Shown here one piece after another: positions 49,578 to 60,593 of a DNA stretch of 64,000 nt. Position 1 is the stretch's first letter. The number at the start of each line of letters is the position of its first letter. Position numbers and translations under genes: made by a program. The notes under the pieces were generated by a model, which saw only the letters and a program-made list of their open reading frames with translations, had not been told where the DNA came from and made no database searches. The DNA is taken from contig NZ_KI519455.1 in the NCBI RefSeq assembly GCF_000482545.1, positions 1,673,247 through 1,737,246 on the forward strand, read 5' to 3'. Origin of the DNA: Arthrobacter sp. 35W. GTDB taxonomy: Bacteria > Actinomycetota > Actinomycetes > Actinomycetales > Micrococcaceae.

Positions 49578-50774
49578 TTAGTTGGCGCCGGCCAGCCAGA
49601 GGTCCGGGCCAAAGACCTCGTAGCGGATCTTGGCCGCGGGGATGCCGGCGTCGATCGCCTGGCTGCGAATCGCCTTCATGAAGGGCAGCGGCCCGCAGAC
49701 ATAGACAGTGGCGTCGGCGGGAAGCTCCATGCCCTGCAGTGACATGAACCCGTGGTGGAGCCCTTCGGCGGCCTGCGGCAGGGGATCCTGCGCGGGCTCC
49801 TCAAGCCAGAGCCTGAGGATCGCGCCGTCCAGGGCGGCGATGTCGGCACTCATCTGTTCGCGCAGGGCCCATGCCTGAAGGTTCTTTTCGGCGTGGAGCA
49901 CGATGATCTCCCGCTCCGACCCGGCGCTGGCCAGCGACCGCAGGGCGGAGGCCGACGGCGTGCAGCCGATGCCGGCAGTGGCGAAGACCAGTGGGCCGTC
50001 GCCCGGCTCCAGTGTGACGTCACCATAGGGGTTGGACAGCTCCAGGACATCGCCGACGACGACGTTGTGGTGCAGGGCGGGGGAGACCTCGCCGCCGTCG
50101 TCGAGCTTGGTGGTGAACACGCGCCGGCTGGTGGACTCGGCGTCGGCGGAGAGCGAGTACTGGCGGCACTGGCGCAGACCGTCCGGCAGGGCCACCCGGA
50201 CTGACACAAACTGGCCCGGGCGGGCGCTCGTGGCCGGGGTGTCATCGGCCGGTTCCAGCACGAACGTCATACTGGCGGTGCCGGCGGCGTTCTTTTCCAC
50301 CACCGTCCATGGCGTGAACATCTTGTCGTTGGCCTGGCGCGCATACAGTCCCTTCTCCAGGGTGATCAGCGCGTTGGCCATCAGCCAGTAGACCTCGGTC
50401 CAGGCTGCAGCGATCTCAGCGGTGATGACATCGGCCAACTCCTCGGCGATGGCGCCAAAGAGGTGGGTGTAGACCACCTGGTACTGGTCCTCGGCGATGC
50501 CCAGAGAGGTGTGCTTGTTGGCGATGCGGCTGAGCATGGCCTCCGGGAGCAGGTCCGGATTGGCCACCAGTGCGCCGGCGAAGGCCGCAATGGAGCCGGC
50601 CAGTGCCTTCTGCTGCTCACCATTGTTCTGGTTGGCCCTGCTGAACAGGCCGTCCAGGAGTTCCGGGTGGGCAGCAAAGAGCCGGCTGTAGAAGTTCGGG
50701 GTGATGGCGCCCAGACGTGATCCGACCAGCGGCAGCGTTGCCTCAATGATGGGGCGGGATTTCTCGGAGAGCAT
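49578..50774 (-). CDS. hmp: Flavohemoglobin (nitric oxide dioxygenase)
   Basis: A 398-residue flavohemoglobin: N-terminal globin (proximal His88 in NKHTSLGI), FAD domain (RQYSLSA), and NAD domain (FATAGIGCTPSASALR, YVCGPLPFM). It converts NO to nitrate in the cytoplasm. It follows the NsrR gene on the same strand across a 107-bp gap holding an NsrR-like operator, so it should be induced by nitric oxide. Confidence 0.96.
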   Translation of the reverse strand: MLSEKSRPIIEATLPLVGSRLGAITPNFYSRLFAAHPELLDGLFSRANQNNGEQQKALAGSIAAFAGALVANPDLLPEAMLSRIANKHTSLGIAEDQYQVVYTHLFGAIAEELADVITAEIAAAWTEVYWLMANALITLEKGLYARQANDKMFTPWTVVEKNAAGTASMTFVLEPADDTPATSARPGQFVSVRVALPDGLRQCRQYSLSADAESTSRRVFTTKLDDGGEVSPALHHNVVVGDVLELSNPYGDVTLEPGDGPLVFATAGIGCTPSASALRSLASAGSEREIIVLHAEKNLQAWALREQMSADIAALDGAILRLWLEEPAQDPLPQAAEGLHHGFMSLQGMELPADATVYVCGPLPFMKAIRSQAIDAGIPAAKIRYEVFGPDLWLAGAN

Positions 50775-50810
50775 CGGTGCTCCTTGGGTGGAAGGTGTAT
50801 GACTCCTTCA

Positions 50811-50834
50811 AAGTAGCATCTGAAATGCGTATTT
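50811..50834. promoter_or_regulatory. NsrR-type operator
   Basis: AAGTAGCATCTG at 50811-50822 and AAATGCGTATTT make an interrupted palindrome of the NsrR form (AAGATGCAT-N-ATGCATCTT-like), directly before hmp and after nsrR. Confidence 0.75.
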
Positions 50835-50881
50835 AAATCCAAACTTCTACGGTTTGTAGAAAAAGCATTGATTTTGCGGGC

Positions 50882-51331
50882 CTACTCCGGCCGGTGCGTG
50901 CCCAAGGTCACAGGAACGGGGCCGTGGCGCCGGGCCGGCGCCAGGCTGGAAACCACCACCGGGTCCAGCTCGGCATAGAAGGCCTCGCGGGCCCGGGCCA
51001 GCGCCCCGCGCAGCCCGCAGCCGTCGAGGAGGGGGCAGTCGCCGTTGGCCGAAAGGCACTCGGCGACATCCTGGCGCTCATCGAGGGTGCGCAGCAGCGA
51101 GCCCACCGATGCAGACATCCCGGCCGTGCTGATCCGGACACCGCCGGAGCGCCCCCGGACGGCCTCCACCAGGCCGAGGTTGCGCAGTTTGAGTACGGCC
51201 TTGCTGACATGGTTGTAGGGCGTCCCCACGGCCTCGGCGAGCTCCTTGGTGGTGGAGAGCTCAGCCCCGGGGTCCGCGCACAGCACCATGAGCACCCGTA
51301 GGCAGACATCGGAAAATGCGGTGAGGCGCAC
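50882..51331 (-). CDS. nsrR: Rrf2-family NO-sensing repressor NsrR
   Basis: A 149-residue Rrf2 regulator with a winged helix (ELSTTKELAEAVGTPYNHVSKAV) and the three Fe-S cysteines Cys92, Cys99 and Cys105 (ECLSANGDCPLLDGCGLRGAL in parts). NO attack on its Fe-S cluster should release repression of hmp. The operator at 50811 lies just downstream. Confidence 0.94.
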   Translation of the reverse strand: MRLTAFSDVCLRVLMVLCADPGAELSTTKELAEAVGTPYNHVSKAVLKLRNLGLVEAVRGRSGGVRISTAGMSASVGSLLRTLDERQDVAECLSANGDCPLLDGCGLRGALARAREAFYAELDPVVVSSLAPARRHGPVPVTLGTHRPE

Positions 51332-51366
51332 GGATCAACCGCCCTGTTGCCACGACGGGGAGGTCA

Positions 51367-51855
51367 TCAGGACCAGACGAGCTTCTCGCCGGGCTCCCAG
51401 ATGGGATCGGCAAAGGTGAATCCTGCCTCTGCCTCGGCCTCAGCTGGGGGCGTGTACGGCTGGACTGCGGCAATGGAGACTCCGCCGCTGTGCTCGGCCA
51501 CCACATGGATGGCATCGCTGTTCTCGTCCGGCAGGTGGATGTCGCAGACCACTGCTGCGGCGCGGTTGCCCGCCCGCTGCTGGCGCAGCACCTCGTAGAG
51601 GTCGGCGATCATTGCGTCGGCGTCGAGCTCGGGCTCGACGCCGTCTGCACTGTCGGGATCTTCCCCGGGGCCGACGGCCACCAGCTGGACTTCGCCGTCG
51701 GCGGCCACCACCAGGGCGACCGGCAGGAAGGCCCCGTGCTGCTCAAGCTGCTCCTGGGCCAGGCCCAGGGCCGTGCCGACCAGCTTGTTGAGGTCGTCCT
51801 GGATGGTTTCTTCGCTCACAGTGGTCTCGTCGGCCATGCCGTTCACCGCTTCCAT
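51367..51855 (-). CDS. Conserved hypothetical acidic protein
   Basis: A 162-residue acidic protein with no recognised domain. The middle (FLPVALVVAADGEVQLVAVGPGED, AAAVVCDIHLPDENSDAIHVVAEHSGGVSIAAVQPY in parts) looks like alternating beta strands. No signal peptide or membrane segment. It follows the phosphomannomutase gene by 32 bp in the same direction and may share its transcript. Function unknown. The ATG at 51855 has GAGAG upstream; 51837 is an alternative start. Confidence 0.65.
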   Translation of the reverse strand: MEAVNGMADETTVSEETIQDDLNKLVGTALGLAQEQLEQHGAFLPVALVVAADGEVQLVAVGPGEDPDSADGVEPELDADAMIADLYEVLRQQRAGNRAAAVVCDIHLPDENSDAIHVVAEHSGGVSIAAVQPYTPPAEAEAEAGFTFADPIWEPGEKLVWS

Positions 51856-51887
51856 GGTTCAGTGCTCTCTTGAGGGATGCCGTGCGG

Positions 51888-53315
51888 TTAGGCGCGGACG
51901 AGGGCCAGCACGTCGTCGCGCAGACCGGCCATGGTGGCCGGGTCCACGGCCTCGGCGTTCAGGCGCAGGAACGGCTCGGTGTTGGAGGCGCGCAGGTTGA
52001 ACCACCACTCGCCGTTGTCGGCGGTGAAGGTCAGGCCGTCCATCTCGTCCACGCTGACGCCGGGCCGGTCGTAGGCTGCGCGGACGCGTGCCACGGCGGC
52101 CGGCACGTCGGCCAGCTTGGAGTTGATCTCCCCGGAGGAGGTGTAGGGCTCGTATTCGCGGCCCAGCTCCGACAGCGGCCCGTCCTGCTCGCCCAGGGCG
52201 GCGAGGACGTGCATGGCCGCCAGCATGCCGGTGTCGGCGTTGTAGAAGTCGCGGAAGTAGTAGTGCGCGGAGTGCTCGCCGCCGAACACGGCGCCCTCCT
52301 CGGCCATGACGGCCTTGATGAAGGAGTGGCCCACGCGGGTGCGGACCGGGCGTCCGCCGTCGGCGAGGACCAGCTCGGGCACGGCGCGGGAGGTGATGAG
52401 GTTGTGGATGATGACCGGGGTCTGCTCGCCGGCGGCCCTGGCCCGGGCGATCTCGCGGCGGGCCACCAGGGCGGTGACGGCGGAGGGGGAGACGGGGGCG
52501 CCGAGCTCGTCGATGACGAAGCAGCGGTCCGCGTCGCCGTCGAAGGCCAGGCCGATGTCCGCGCCGTGGGCGATGACGGCGGCCTGCAGGTCGCGCAGGT
52601 TCTCCGGCTCCAGCGGGTTGGCCGGGTGGTTCGGGAAGGAGCCGTCGAGCTCGAAGTACAGCGGGACGATCTCAAACGGCAGCGCATCCAGCAGCTCCCC
52701 GCCCAGCACGGCGGGGGTGGTCATGCCGGCCATGCCGTTGCCGGCGTCGACGACGATCTTCAGCGGGCGCGAGCCGGCCAGGTCCACGAGGGAGCGCAGG
52801 TATTGGGCGTAGTCCTTCAGGACGTCGCGCACGCCGATGGTGCCGGTGGTCAAGCCGGCGGACTCGGCGGAGGGGATGCCCCCGGCCAGGTAGAGCTGGG
52901 CGACGGCGCGGATGTCATCCAGCCCGGTCTCGGAGGACAGCGGCACGGCGCCGGCCTTGGACATCTTGATGCCGTTGTATTCGGCCGGGTTGTGGCTGGC
53001 GGTGAAGACGACGCCGGCGGCGTCCAGGGACCCGGAGGCGAAGTAGAGTTCGTCGGTGGAGATCAGGTCCAGCAGCGTGACGTTGGCGCCGCGGGTGGTG
53101 GCGCCGGCGGCGAAGGCCGCGGCGAATTCGGGGGAGGAGGGGCGCATGTCCCCGCCGACCAGCACCGTTGACCCGTTCAGGCCCAGGACGTCGACAAAGG
53201 CGGCGCCGACGGCCTTGACCGACTCGGCCGTGATGGTCTCGCCCACGAGGCCCCGCACGTCATAGGCCTTGAAGGATTCAGACAGGTCAATGGTGGTGTT
53301 ATCTACGCTGCTCAC
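51888..53315 (-). CDS. manB: Phosphomannomutase/phosphoglucomutase
   Basis: A 475-residue phosphohexomutase. The phosphoserine loop is FTASHNPAEYNGIKM, the metal loop is DGDADRCFV, the sugar loop is GGEHSAHYYF, and the C-terminal phosphate loop is RASNTEPFLRLN. It interconverts hexose-1-P and hexose-6-P for sugar-nucleotide synthesis. The GTG at 53315 has GGAGG only 1-2 nt upstream, so the true start is uncertain by a few codons. RecQ diverges from its 5' end. Confidence 0.93.
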   Translation of the reverse strand: MSSVDNTTIDLSESFKAYDVRGLVGETITAESVKAVGAAFVDVLGLNGSTVLVGGDMRPSSPEFAAAFAAGATTRGANVTLLDLISTDELYFASGSLDAAGVVFTASHNPAEYNGIKMSKAGAVPLSSETGLDDIRAVAQLYLAGGIPSAESAGLTTGTIGVRDVLKDYAQYLRSLVDLAGSRPLKIVVDAGNGMAGMTTPAVLGGELLDALPFEIVPLYFELDGSFPNHPANPLEPENLRDLQAAVIAHGADIGLAFDGDADRCFVIDELGAPVSPSAVTALVARREIARARAAGEQTPVIIHNLITSRAVPELVLADGGRPVRTRVGHSFIKAVMAEEGAVFGGEHSAHYYFRDFYNADTGMLAAMHVLAALGEQDGPLSELGREYEPYTSSGEINSKLADVPAAVARVRAAYDRPGVSVDEMDGLTFTADNGEWWFNLRASNTEPFLRLNAEAVDPATMAGLRDDVLALVRA

Positions 53316-53395
53316 GCCTCCATGGTACCGGGAGCTTATCCACAGCCTTCGCCGCACTCCCCGGAAGTGTCAGAGCAGGCTGGGATACTGGGGGG

Positions 53396-55546
<2,151 letters not shown>

Positions 55547-55558
55547 GCGCGAGCTCCC

Positions 55559-55711
55559 CAACGGGGACGCAGTTCCCCGCTTGAGACATGACTACTACTG
55601 CGTCGTCAACGGGGAACTGCGTCGCGGGCCCACCGCGCGCAACGGGGACGCAGTTCCCCGCTTGGGACATGACTACTACTGCGTCGTCAACGGGGAACTG
55701 CGTCGCGGGCC
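55559..55711. repeat. Tandem pair of 72-bp palindromic elements (element C)
   Basis: Copies 55559-55630 and 55640-55711 differ at one base (CTTGAGAC against CTTGGGAC). In each, CGGGGACGCAGTTCCCCG and CGGGGAACTGCGTCGCGG are inverted arms around about 30 bp that contain CATGACTACTACTGCGTC. They lie between convergent recQ and the fucose SDR gene. Only two copies are present, so this is not a CRISPR array. Confidence 0.85.
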
Positions 55712-55725
55712 GGGGTCGGTGCCGG

Positions 55726-56484
55726 CTACTGGCCGGCGGGGCGCAGACGCAGGGCCTGCATGCCGCCGTCGACGGCGATGGAGGTGCCGGTGGTGGAACC
55801 GGAGAGCGGGCTCGCCAGGTAGGCCACGGCCCCGGCAACCTCCTCCGCGCTGACCAGGCGGCCGTGCGGCTGGCGGGCGTTCAGGGCTGCGCGCTCGGCG
55901 GCCGGGTCATCGGCGGAATCCAGCAGCCGGGCCACCCAGGGGGTGTCGGCCGTGCCGGGGTTGACGCAGTTCACGCGGATGCCCTCGCGCAGGTGGTCCG
56001 CGGCCATCGCCTGGGTCAGGGACAGCACCGCACCCTTGGTGGCGCTGTACAGGGCGCGCTGGGGCAGGCCGGCCGTGGCGGCGATGGAGCAGGTGTTCAC
56101 AATCGCCGCGGCTTTGGACTTGCGCAGGTGCGGCAGCGTGGCGCGGCTCAGGCGCACCATGCCGACGACGTTGATGTTCCACACGCGGTGCCATTCGTCG
56201 TCGTCGTTGTCCTCCACCGTGCCTTGGGCGCCGATGCCGGCGTTGTTCACCACAATGTCGATCCCGCCCAGCTGCGCGGCGACGGCGTCGACGGCGGCAC
56301 GGACCGAGGCGTCGTCGGAGACGTCGCAGGCCAGGCCCAGCTGGCCGGCCGGAATCCCGGCCGGGTTGAGGTCCAGCACGGCCACCGAGGCGCCCATGCC
56401 CTGGAGTTTGGCCGCGATGGCCGCCCCGATGCCGGAGGCGCCGCCGGTGACGACGGCGGTGAGGGTGTCCAGTTCGGTGCTCAT
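55726..56484 (-). CDS. SDR, 2-keto-3-deoxy-L-fuconate dehydrogenase-like
   Basis: A 252-residue SDR with VTGGASGIGAAI, NNAGIGAQG, catalytic Tyr-Lys in YSATKGAVL and the C-terminal GTSIAVDGGM. In the fucose route it oxidises 2-keto-3-deoxy-L-fuconate to the 2,4-diketo acid. Its ATG follows directly the stop of the hydrolase gene. Specificity is inferred from the neighbours. Confidence 0.88.
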   Translation of the reverse strand: MSTELDTLTAVVTGGASGIGAAIAAKLQGMGASVAVLDLNPAGIPAGQLGLACDVSDDASVRAAVDAVAAQLGGIDIVVNNAGIGAQGTVEDNDDDEWHRVWNINVVGMVRLSRATLPHLRKSKAAAIVNTCSIAATAGLPQRALYSATKGAVLSLTQAMAADHLREGIRVNCVNPGTADTPWVARLLDSADDPAAERAALNARQPHGRLVSAEEVAGAVAYLASPLSGSTTGTSIAVDGGMQALRLRPAGQ

Positions 56485-57456
56485 CTACTGCTCCTGAGTG
56501 GTTGAGGTCGTTGCAGCGGTGGCCAGGGCGGCGGGTGCGCCGGGGACGGTACGGAAGAATTCCTGGCGCTGGCGGCCCAGGCCCTCGATCTCGACCTCGA
56601 CGACGTCGCCGTCGGCGAGGTAGGGGAAGCGGCCGGAGAGGGCCACGCCCTCGGGGGTGCCGGTGAGGATGACGTCGCCGGGCTCCAGCAGCATGTACTG
56701 GCTGACGTGGTGGACGATCGTGGGGATGTCGAAGATCAGGTCCGCCGTGTTGGAGTCCTGGCGCGGTTCGCCGTTGACCCAGCTGCGCAGGCGCAGGGCG
56801 GAGGCGTCGATGTCCCCGGCGGGCACGAACCACGGGCCCAGCGGGGTGGACTTGGGCAGGGACTTGCCCTTGGTCCACTGCCCTGCGGCACCGGGGATCT
56901 GGTATTCGCGTTCGGAGAGGTCGTTGGCCACCACGTAGCCGGCGACGGCGGCTGCCGCCTCCTCCAGCGAGCCGGCGTAGCTGAGTTCGGTGCCGATCAC
57001 GATGCCCAGTTCCACCTCCCAGTCGTACTGGCTGCTCAGCGGCGGGATGGGGGCGGCGTCGTGGGGGCCGGCCACGGTGTTGGTGGGCTTGAGGAAGACC
57101 ACCGGGATGGTGGGCGGCTGGGCGCCGGACTCGGCGGCGTGCGCGGCGTAGTTCATGCCGATGCAGACCACGTTGTTCGGGCGGGCGACCGGCGTGCCCT
57201 GGCGCAGGTCCGAGGCCCCGGGAAGTTCGGGCAGGGAGCCGGCGGCCAGGGCCGCGCGGACGGCGTCGATGCCGCCGCCTGCCAGGAAGGCGCCGTCGAC
57301 GGCGGTTGTTACGGAGCGCACGTCATAGGCGCGCTCCGTGCCGGTGGAATCGGTGGCGAAGACGACGGGGATCTCGTTCCCCGGGGTTCCAAGCTGTGCA
57401 ATCTTCATGGGGAAATCCCTCTCAACCGCCGCGGCGGTGCGCTGTTGTTCCGGCAT
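56485..57456 (-). CDS. FAH-family hydrolase, 2,4-diketo-3-deoxy-L-fuconate hydrolase-like
   Basis: A 323-residue fumarylacetoacetase-family enzyme: CIGMNYAAHAAES, EVELGIVIG (metal Glu), LSEREYQIPG, PLGPWFVPA and DVILTGTPEGVAL are all present. It would split the diketo acid into pyruvate and L-lactate. AGGAG precedes the ATG at 57456; a second start 16 codons in also has a site. A half operator lies 13 bp upstream. Confidence 0.88.
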   Translation of the reverse strand: MPEQQRTAAAVERDFPMKIAQLGTPGNEIPVVFATDSTGTERAYDVRSVTTAVDGAFLAGGGIDAVRAALAAGSLPELPGASDLRQGTPVARPNNVVCIGMNYAAHAAESGAQPPTIPVVFLKPTNTVAGPHDAAPIPPLSSQYDWEVELGIVIGTELSYAGSLEEAAAAVAGYVVANDLSEREYQIPGAAGQWTKGKSLPKSTPLGPWFVPAGDIDASALRLRSWVNGEPRQDSNTADLIFDIPTIVHHVSQYMLLEPGDVILTGTPEGVALSGRFPYLADGDVVEVEIEGLGRQRQEFFRTVPGAPAALATAATTSTTQEQ

Positions 57457-57468
57457 GGCAGCTCCTAT

Positions 57469-57481
57469 AACATCTGAGCTT
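57469..57481. promoter_or_regulatory. Half-site of the fucose operator, minus-strand promoter
   Basis: AACATCTGAGCTT shares AACATC-N-GA with the full site AACATCGGATGTT at 57533. It lies just before the hydrolase gene. Confidence 0.4.
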
Positions 57482-57521
57482 TGAAGCCACTTTACCTATG
57501 ATTCTAGGCGATGCGTCATGA

Positions 57522-57551
57522 TTGACAAGTCAAACATCGGATGTTTATCTA
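57522..57551 (+). promoter_or_regulatory. SigA-type promoter with operator between -35 and -10
   Basis: TTGACA (57522-57527) and TATCTA (57546-57551) are spaced 18 bp, and the perfect palindrome AACATCGGATGTT (57533-57545) fills the space between. A bound repressor would block RNA polymerase directly. Confidence 0.7.
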
Positions 57552-57616
57552 GAGGGAGTATGGGTGACTGCCACGGCAGGACACCGCGCCGCCACCAAAA
57601 CCTAGGGAGCAACCAC

Positions 57617-58960
57617 GTGAGTACCGTCATTGCGGTCGAGACCAGCGACGTTCGTTTTCCAACCTCCCGCGAGTTGGATGGCTCCGATGCCATGAATCCG
57701 GACCCCGATTACTCGGCGGCCTACCTGCGCATCCGCACGGACAGCAGCGATGGACTGGAAGGCCACGGCTTCGTGTTCACCATCGGCCGTGGAAACGACG
57801 TGGAGACCGCCGCGATCAAGGCGCTGACGCCCTACCTGCTGGGCTGCAATGTCGAGGAGCTCCTGGCAAACATGGGAGCCACCTACAAGGAATTCATCAA
57901 CGATTCGCAGCTGCGCTGGCTGGGTCCGGAGAAGGGCGTCATGCACATGGCCATCGGCGCCGTCGTCAACGCGCTGTGGGACCTGAAGGCCAAGCGCGCG
58001 GGCGTTCCGCTGTGGCAGCTGCTGGCGGCCATGAGCCCGGCGGAGCTGGTGGAGCTGGTGGACTTCCGCTACCTTTCCGATGCGCTGACCCCCGCCGAGG
58101 CGCTGGAGATCCTTGAAGGAGCCGTCGCGGGCCGCGGCGAGCGCCAGGCCACCTTGCTGGCCGAGGGCTACCCGGGCTACACGACGACGCCGGGCTGGCT
58201 GGGCTACTCCGATGAGAAGCTCACCCGGCTGGCCCGCGAGGCCGTGGCCGACGGCTTCAAGCAGATCAAGCTGAAGGTCGGCGCCGATCTTGCGGACGAC
58301 ATCCGCCGCGTCCGCGCGGCCCGTGCCGCCGTCGGCCCCGGCATCAAGATTGCCGTGGACGCCAACCAGCGCTGGGATGTGGGCAGCGCCATTGAGTGGA
58401 TGAAGCACCTGGCGCCGTTCGACATCGCCTGGATCGAGGAGCCCACCAGCCCCGACGACATTCTGGGCCATGCGGCCATTGCCCGCGGCGTTGCCCCGAT
58501 TCCGGTGGCCACCGGCGAGCACGTGCAGAACCGCGTGGTGTTCAAGCAGATGCTCCAGGCCCAGTCCCTGCAGGTGCTGCAGATCGATGCCGCCCGCGTG
58601 GCAGGTGTCAACGAGAATGTGGCCATCCTGCTGCTGGCGGCCAAGTTCGGCGTCCGCGTCTGCCCCCACGCCGGCGGTGTGGGACTGTGCGAGGCCGTCC
58701 AGCACTTGTCCATGTTCGACTATGTTGCAGTCTCCGGAAAGAAGGATGACCGCATGATTGAATTTGTTGACCACCTGCACGAGCACTTCGCGACCCCGAT
58801 CGATGTGCGCCAGGGCTGCTACTGGCCGCCTCTCGCACCGGGCGGCGGCAGCGAAATGCTGGCGTCCTCCATCGAGGAGTACAGCTTCCCGGATGGCACG
58901 TTCTGGCGTGAAGACGCACTGGCCCAGGCGGCTCGGCACGAATTGAAAGAAGCGGTCTAG
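57617..58960 (+). CDS. L-fuconate dehydratase (enolase superfamily)
   Basis: A 447-residue enolase-superfamily protein. KxK is in [11 protein letters not shown] (Lys218, Lys220), metal ligands are in [19 protein letters not shown] and ATGEHVQNR, and the catalytic His is in [11 protein letters not shown]. The N-terminal capping block is [23 protein letters not shown]. This pattern is that of L-fuconate dehydratase (L-fuconate to 2-keto-3-deoxy-L-fuconate). The GTG at 57617 has AGGGAG upstream. First gene of the forward fucose operon. Confidence 0.93.
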   Translation: MSTVIAVETSDVRFPTSRELDGSDAMNPDPDYSAAYLRIRTDSSDGLEGHGFVFTIGRGNDVETAAIKALTPYLLGCNVEELLANMGATYKEFINDSQLRWLGPEKGVMHMAIGAVVNALWDLKAKRAGVPLWQLLAAMSPAELVELVDFRYLSDALTPAEALEILEGAVAGRGERQATLLAEGYPGYTTTPGWLGYSDEKLTRLAREAVADGFKQIKLKVGADLADDIRRVRAARAAVGPGIKIAVDANQRWDVGSAIEWMKHLAPFDIAWIEEPTSPDDILGHAAIARGVAPIPVATGEHVQNRVVFKQMLQAQSLQVLQIDAARVAGVNENVAILLLAAKFGVRVCPHAGGVGLCEAVQHLSMFDYVAVSGKKDDRMIEFVDHLHEHFATPIDVRQGCYWPPLAPGGGSEMLASSIEEYSFPDGTFWREDALAQAARHELKEAV

Positions 58961-58964
58961 AACA

Positions 58965-60275
58965 ATGTCGTCGCAGGTCCACATCCCCCATGCCCCCTGG
59001 TTCACCGAGGCCCGGTTTGGCATGTTCGTGCACTGGGGGCTCTACTCCCTCCCCGCCCGCCACGAGTGGGTGCGCTACCGCGAGCAGACCTCGATCGAGG
59101 ACTACAACAAGTACTTCGAGCACTTCGACCCGGACCTCTACGATCCGCGCGAGTGGGCCGCCACCGCCAAGGCCGCCGGCATGAAATACGTGGTGCTGAC
59201 CACCAAACACCACGATGGCTTCTGCCTGTGGGATTCGGCCCTGACGGACTACAAGGCCACCAACACTCCCTACGGTGCGGATCTGCTGGCGCCCTACGTT
59301 GCCGCCCTGCGCGAGGCCGGGCTGAAGGTGGGCTTCTACCACTCCGTCATCGACTGGCACCACCCCGATTTCGCCATCGACGCCAACCACGTCGAGCGGA
59401 ACCATCCGGATGCGTTGGAGCTGAACAAAATGCGCGACGGCGCCAAGTACCGCGAGTACCTCCATGGCCAGGTCCGCGAACTGCTCACCAACTATGGACA
59501 GATCGACTACCTGTTCTTCGACTTCTCCTACCCGAACCCGGGCGGCACGGCCCCGGCCGGGGACAAGTTCCCGGGCAAGGGCCGCAAGGACTGGGGCTCG
59601 GAAGAGCTGATGGGGATGATCCGGGCGCTCCAGCCGGGCATTGTGGTCAACGACAGGCTGGACATTCCGGGTGACTTTGTCACCCCGGAGCAGTACCAGC
59701 CCACCGGGGCCATGGTGAGCGGGGACAAGGAGGTGCCCTGGGAGGCCTGCCAGACGCTGAACGGCAGCTGGGGCTATGACCGGGACAACCTTGACTACAA
59801 GTCCACCGACCTTCTGGTGCGCATGCTGATCGACGGCGTCTCCAAGGGCGGCAACCTGCTGCTCAATGTTGGTCCGACGGCGCGTGGCGAGATCGACGCA
59901 CGCGCCCGGGAGGCGCTGGCCGGCATGGGCGAATGGATGCGCGTCCACGGCAGGTCCATCCACGGCGCCGAAGCCACGGAGCTGGTGCCGCCGTCGGACG
60001 CGCGGTACACCCGCCGGGGGAACCGGCTGTACGTGCACCTGTTCGCCTGGCCCTTCCAGTTTGTCCACCTCCCCGGCCTGGCCGGCAGGGTCCGCTACGC
60101 CCAGCTGCTCAATGACGCCTCCGAGGCGGCCATGCAGGTGCTGGACCCGGACCAGGAGGCGGGCCACATGACCCCCGCGGGGCAGCCGGAGGGCACCCTG
60201 ACCCTCAAGCTCCCCGTGCAGCGGCCGGATGTTGCAGTACCCGTCATCGAACTTTTCCTCAACGAAGGAGATTGA
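58965..60275 (+). CDS. GH29 alpha-L-fucosidase, cytoplasmic
   Basis: A 436-residue GH29 enzyme with no signal peptide. WFTEARFGMFVHWGLYS, AKAAGMKYVVLTTKHHDGFCLWDS (in parts) and the nucleophile Asp186 in IDYLFFDFSYP are clear. Since it stays in the cell, fucosylated mono- or disaccharides must be imported, perhaps by the ABC transporter whose ATPase starts at 62751. It lies 4 bp after the dehydratase gene. Confidence 0.92.
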   Translation: MSSQVHIPHAPWFTEARFGMFVHWGLYSLPARHEWVRYREQTSIEDYNKYFEHFDPDLYDPREWAATAKAAGMKYVVLTTKHHDGFCLWDSALTDYKATNTPYGADLLAPYVAALREAGLKVGFYHSVIDWHHPDFAIDANHVERNHPDALELNKMRDGAKYREYLHGQVRELLTNYGQIDYLFFDFSYPNPGGTAPAGDKFPGKGRKDWGSEELMGMIRALQPGIVVNDRLDIPGDFVTPEQYQPTGAMVSGDKEVPWEACQTLNGSWGYDRDNLDYKSTDLLVRMLIDGVSKGGNLLLNVGPTARGEIDARAREALAGMGEWMRVHGRSIHGAEATELVPPSDARYTRRGNRLYVHLFAWPFQFVHLPGLAGRVRYAQLLNDASEAAMQVLDPDQEAGHMTPAGQPEGTLTLKLPVQRPDVAVPVIELFLNEGD

Positions 60276-60278
60276 CCC

Positions 60279-60593
60279 GTGGCACAGACCATTGCCCTGC
60301 ACACCCGGCTGAAGCCGGGCAAGGAAGCGGAGTACGACGCCGTGCACGCGCGGATCAGCGATGAGCTGGACGCCGCACTGCGCGCCGCCGGCGTGTCCAC
60401 GTGGCGCATCTGGCGCAGCGGCCGCGAGCTGTTCCACGTGGTGGAGGTGGCCGACTACAGCGCCATGCGCAAGAACATGGCCACCCATCCGGTGAACATC
60501 GCCTGGCAGGCCCAGATGGCCGAGCTGCTGGAGATCGAGGACGACTACTCCGGCAACGACGATGGACTGGCAAAGGTGTGGGAGCTGCCATGA
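60279..60593 (+). CDS. RhaM-family sugar mutarotase (L-fucose/L-rhamnose type)
   Basis: A 104-residue dimeric ferredoxin-like mutarotase (AQTIALHTRLKPGKEAEYDAVHARISDEL, then FHVVEVADYSAMRKNM, ending AKVWELP). It speeds anomer exchange so that the dehydrogenase receives the right form. GAAGGAG precedes the GTG at 60279. It overlaps the AKR gene by 4 bp. Confidence 0.88.
   Translation: MAQTIALHTRLKPGKEAEYDAVHARISDELDAALRAAGVSTWRIWRSGRELFHVVEVADYSAMRKNMATHPVNIAWQAQMAELLEIEDDYSGNDDGLAKVWELP

Noticed and set aside
55559-55711. Possible CRISPR array
   Set aside because: Only two 72-bp copies with a 9-bp spacer, each palindromic; no cas genes.
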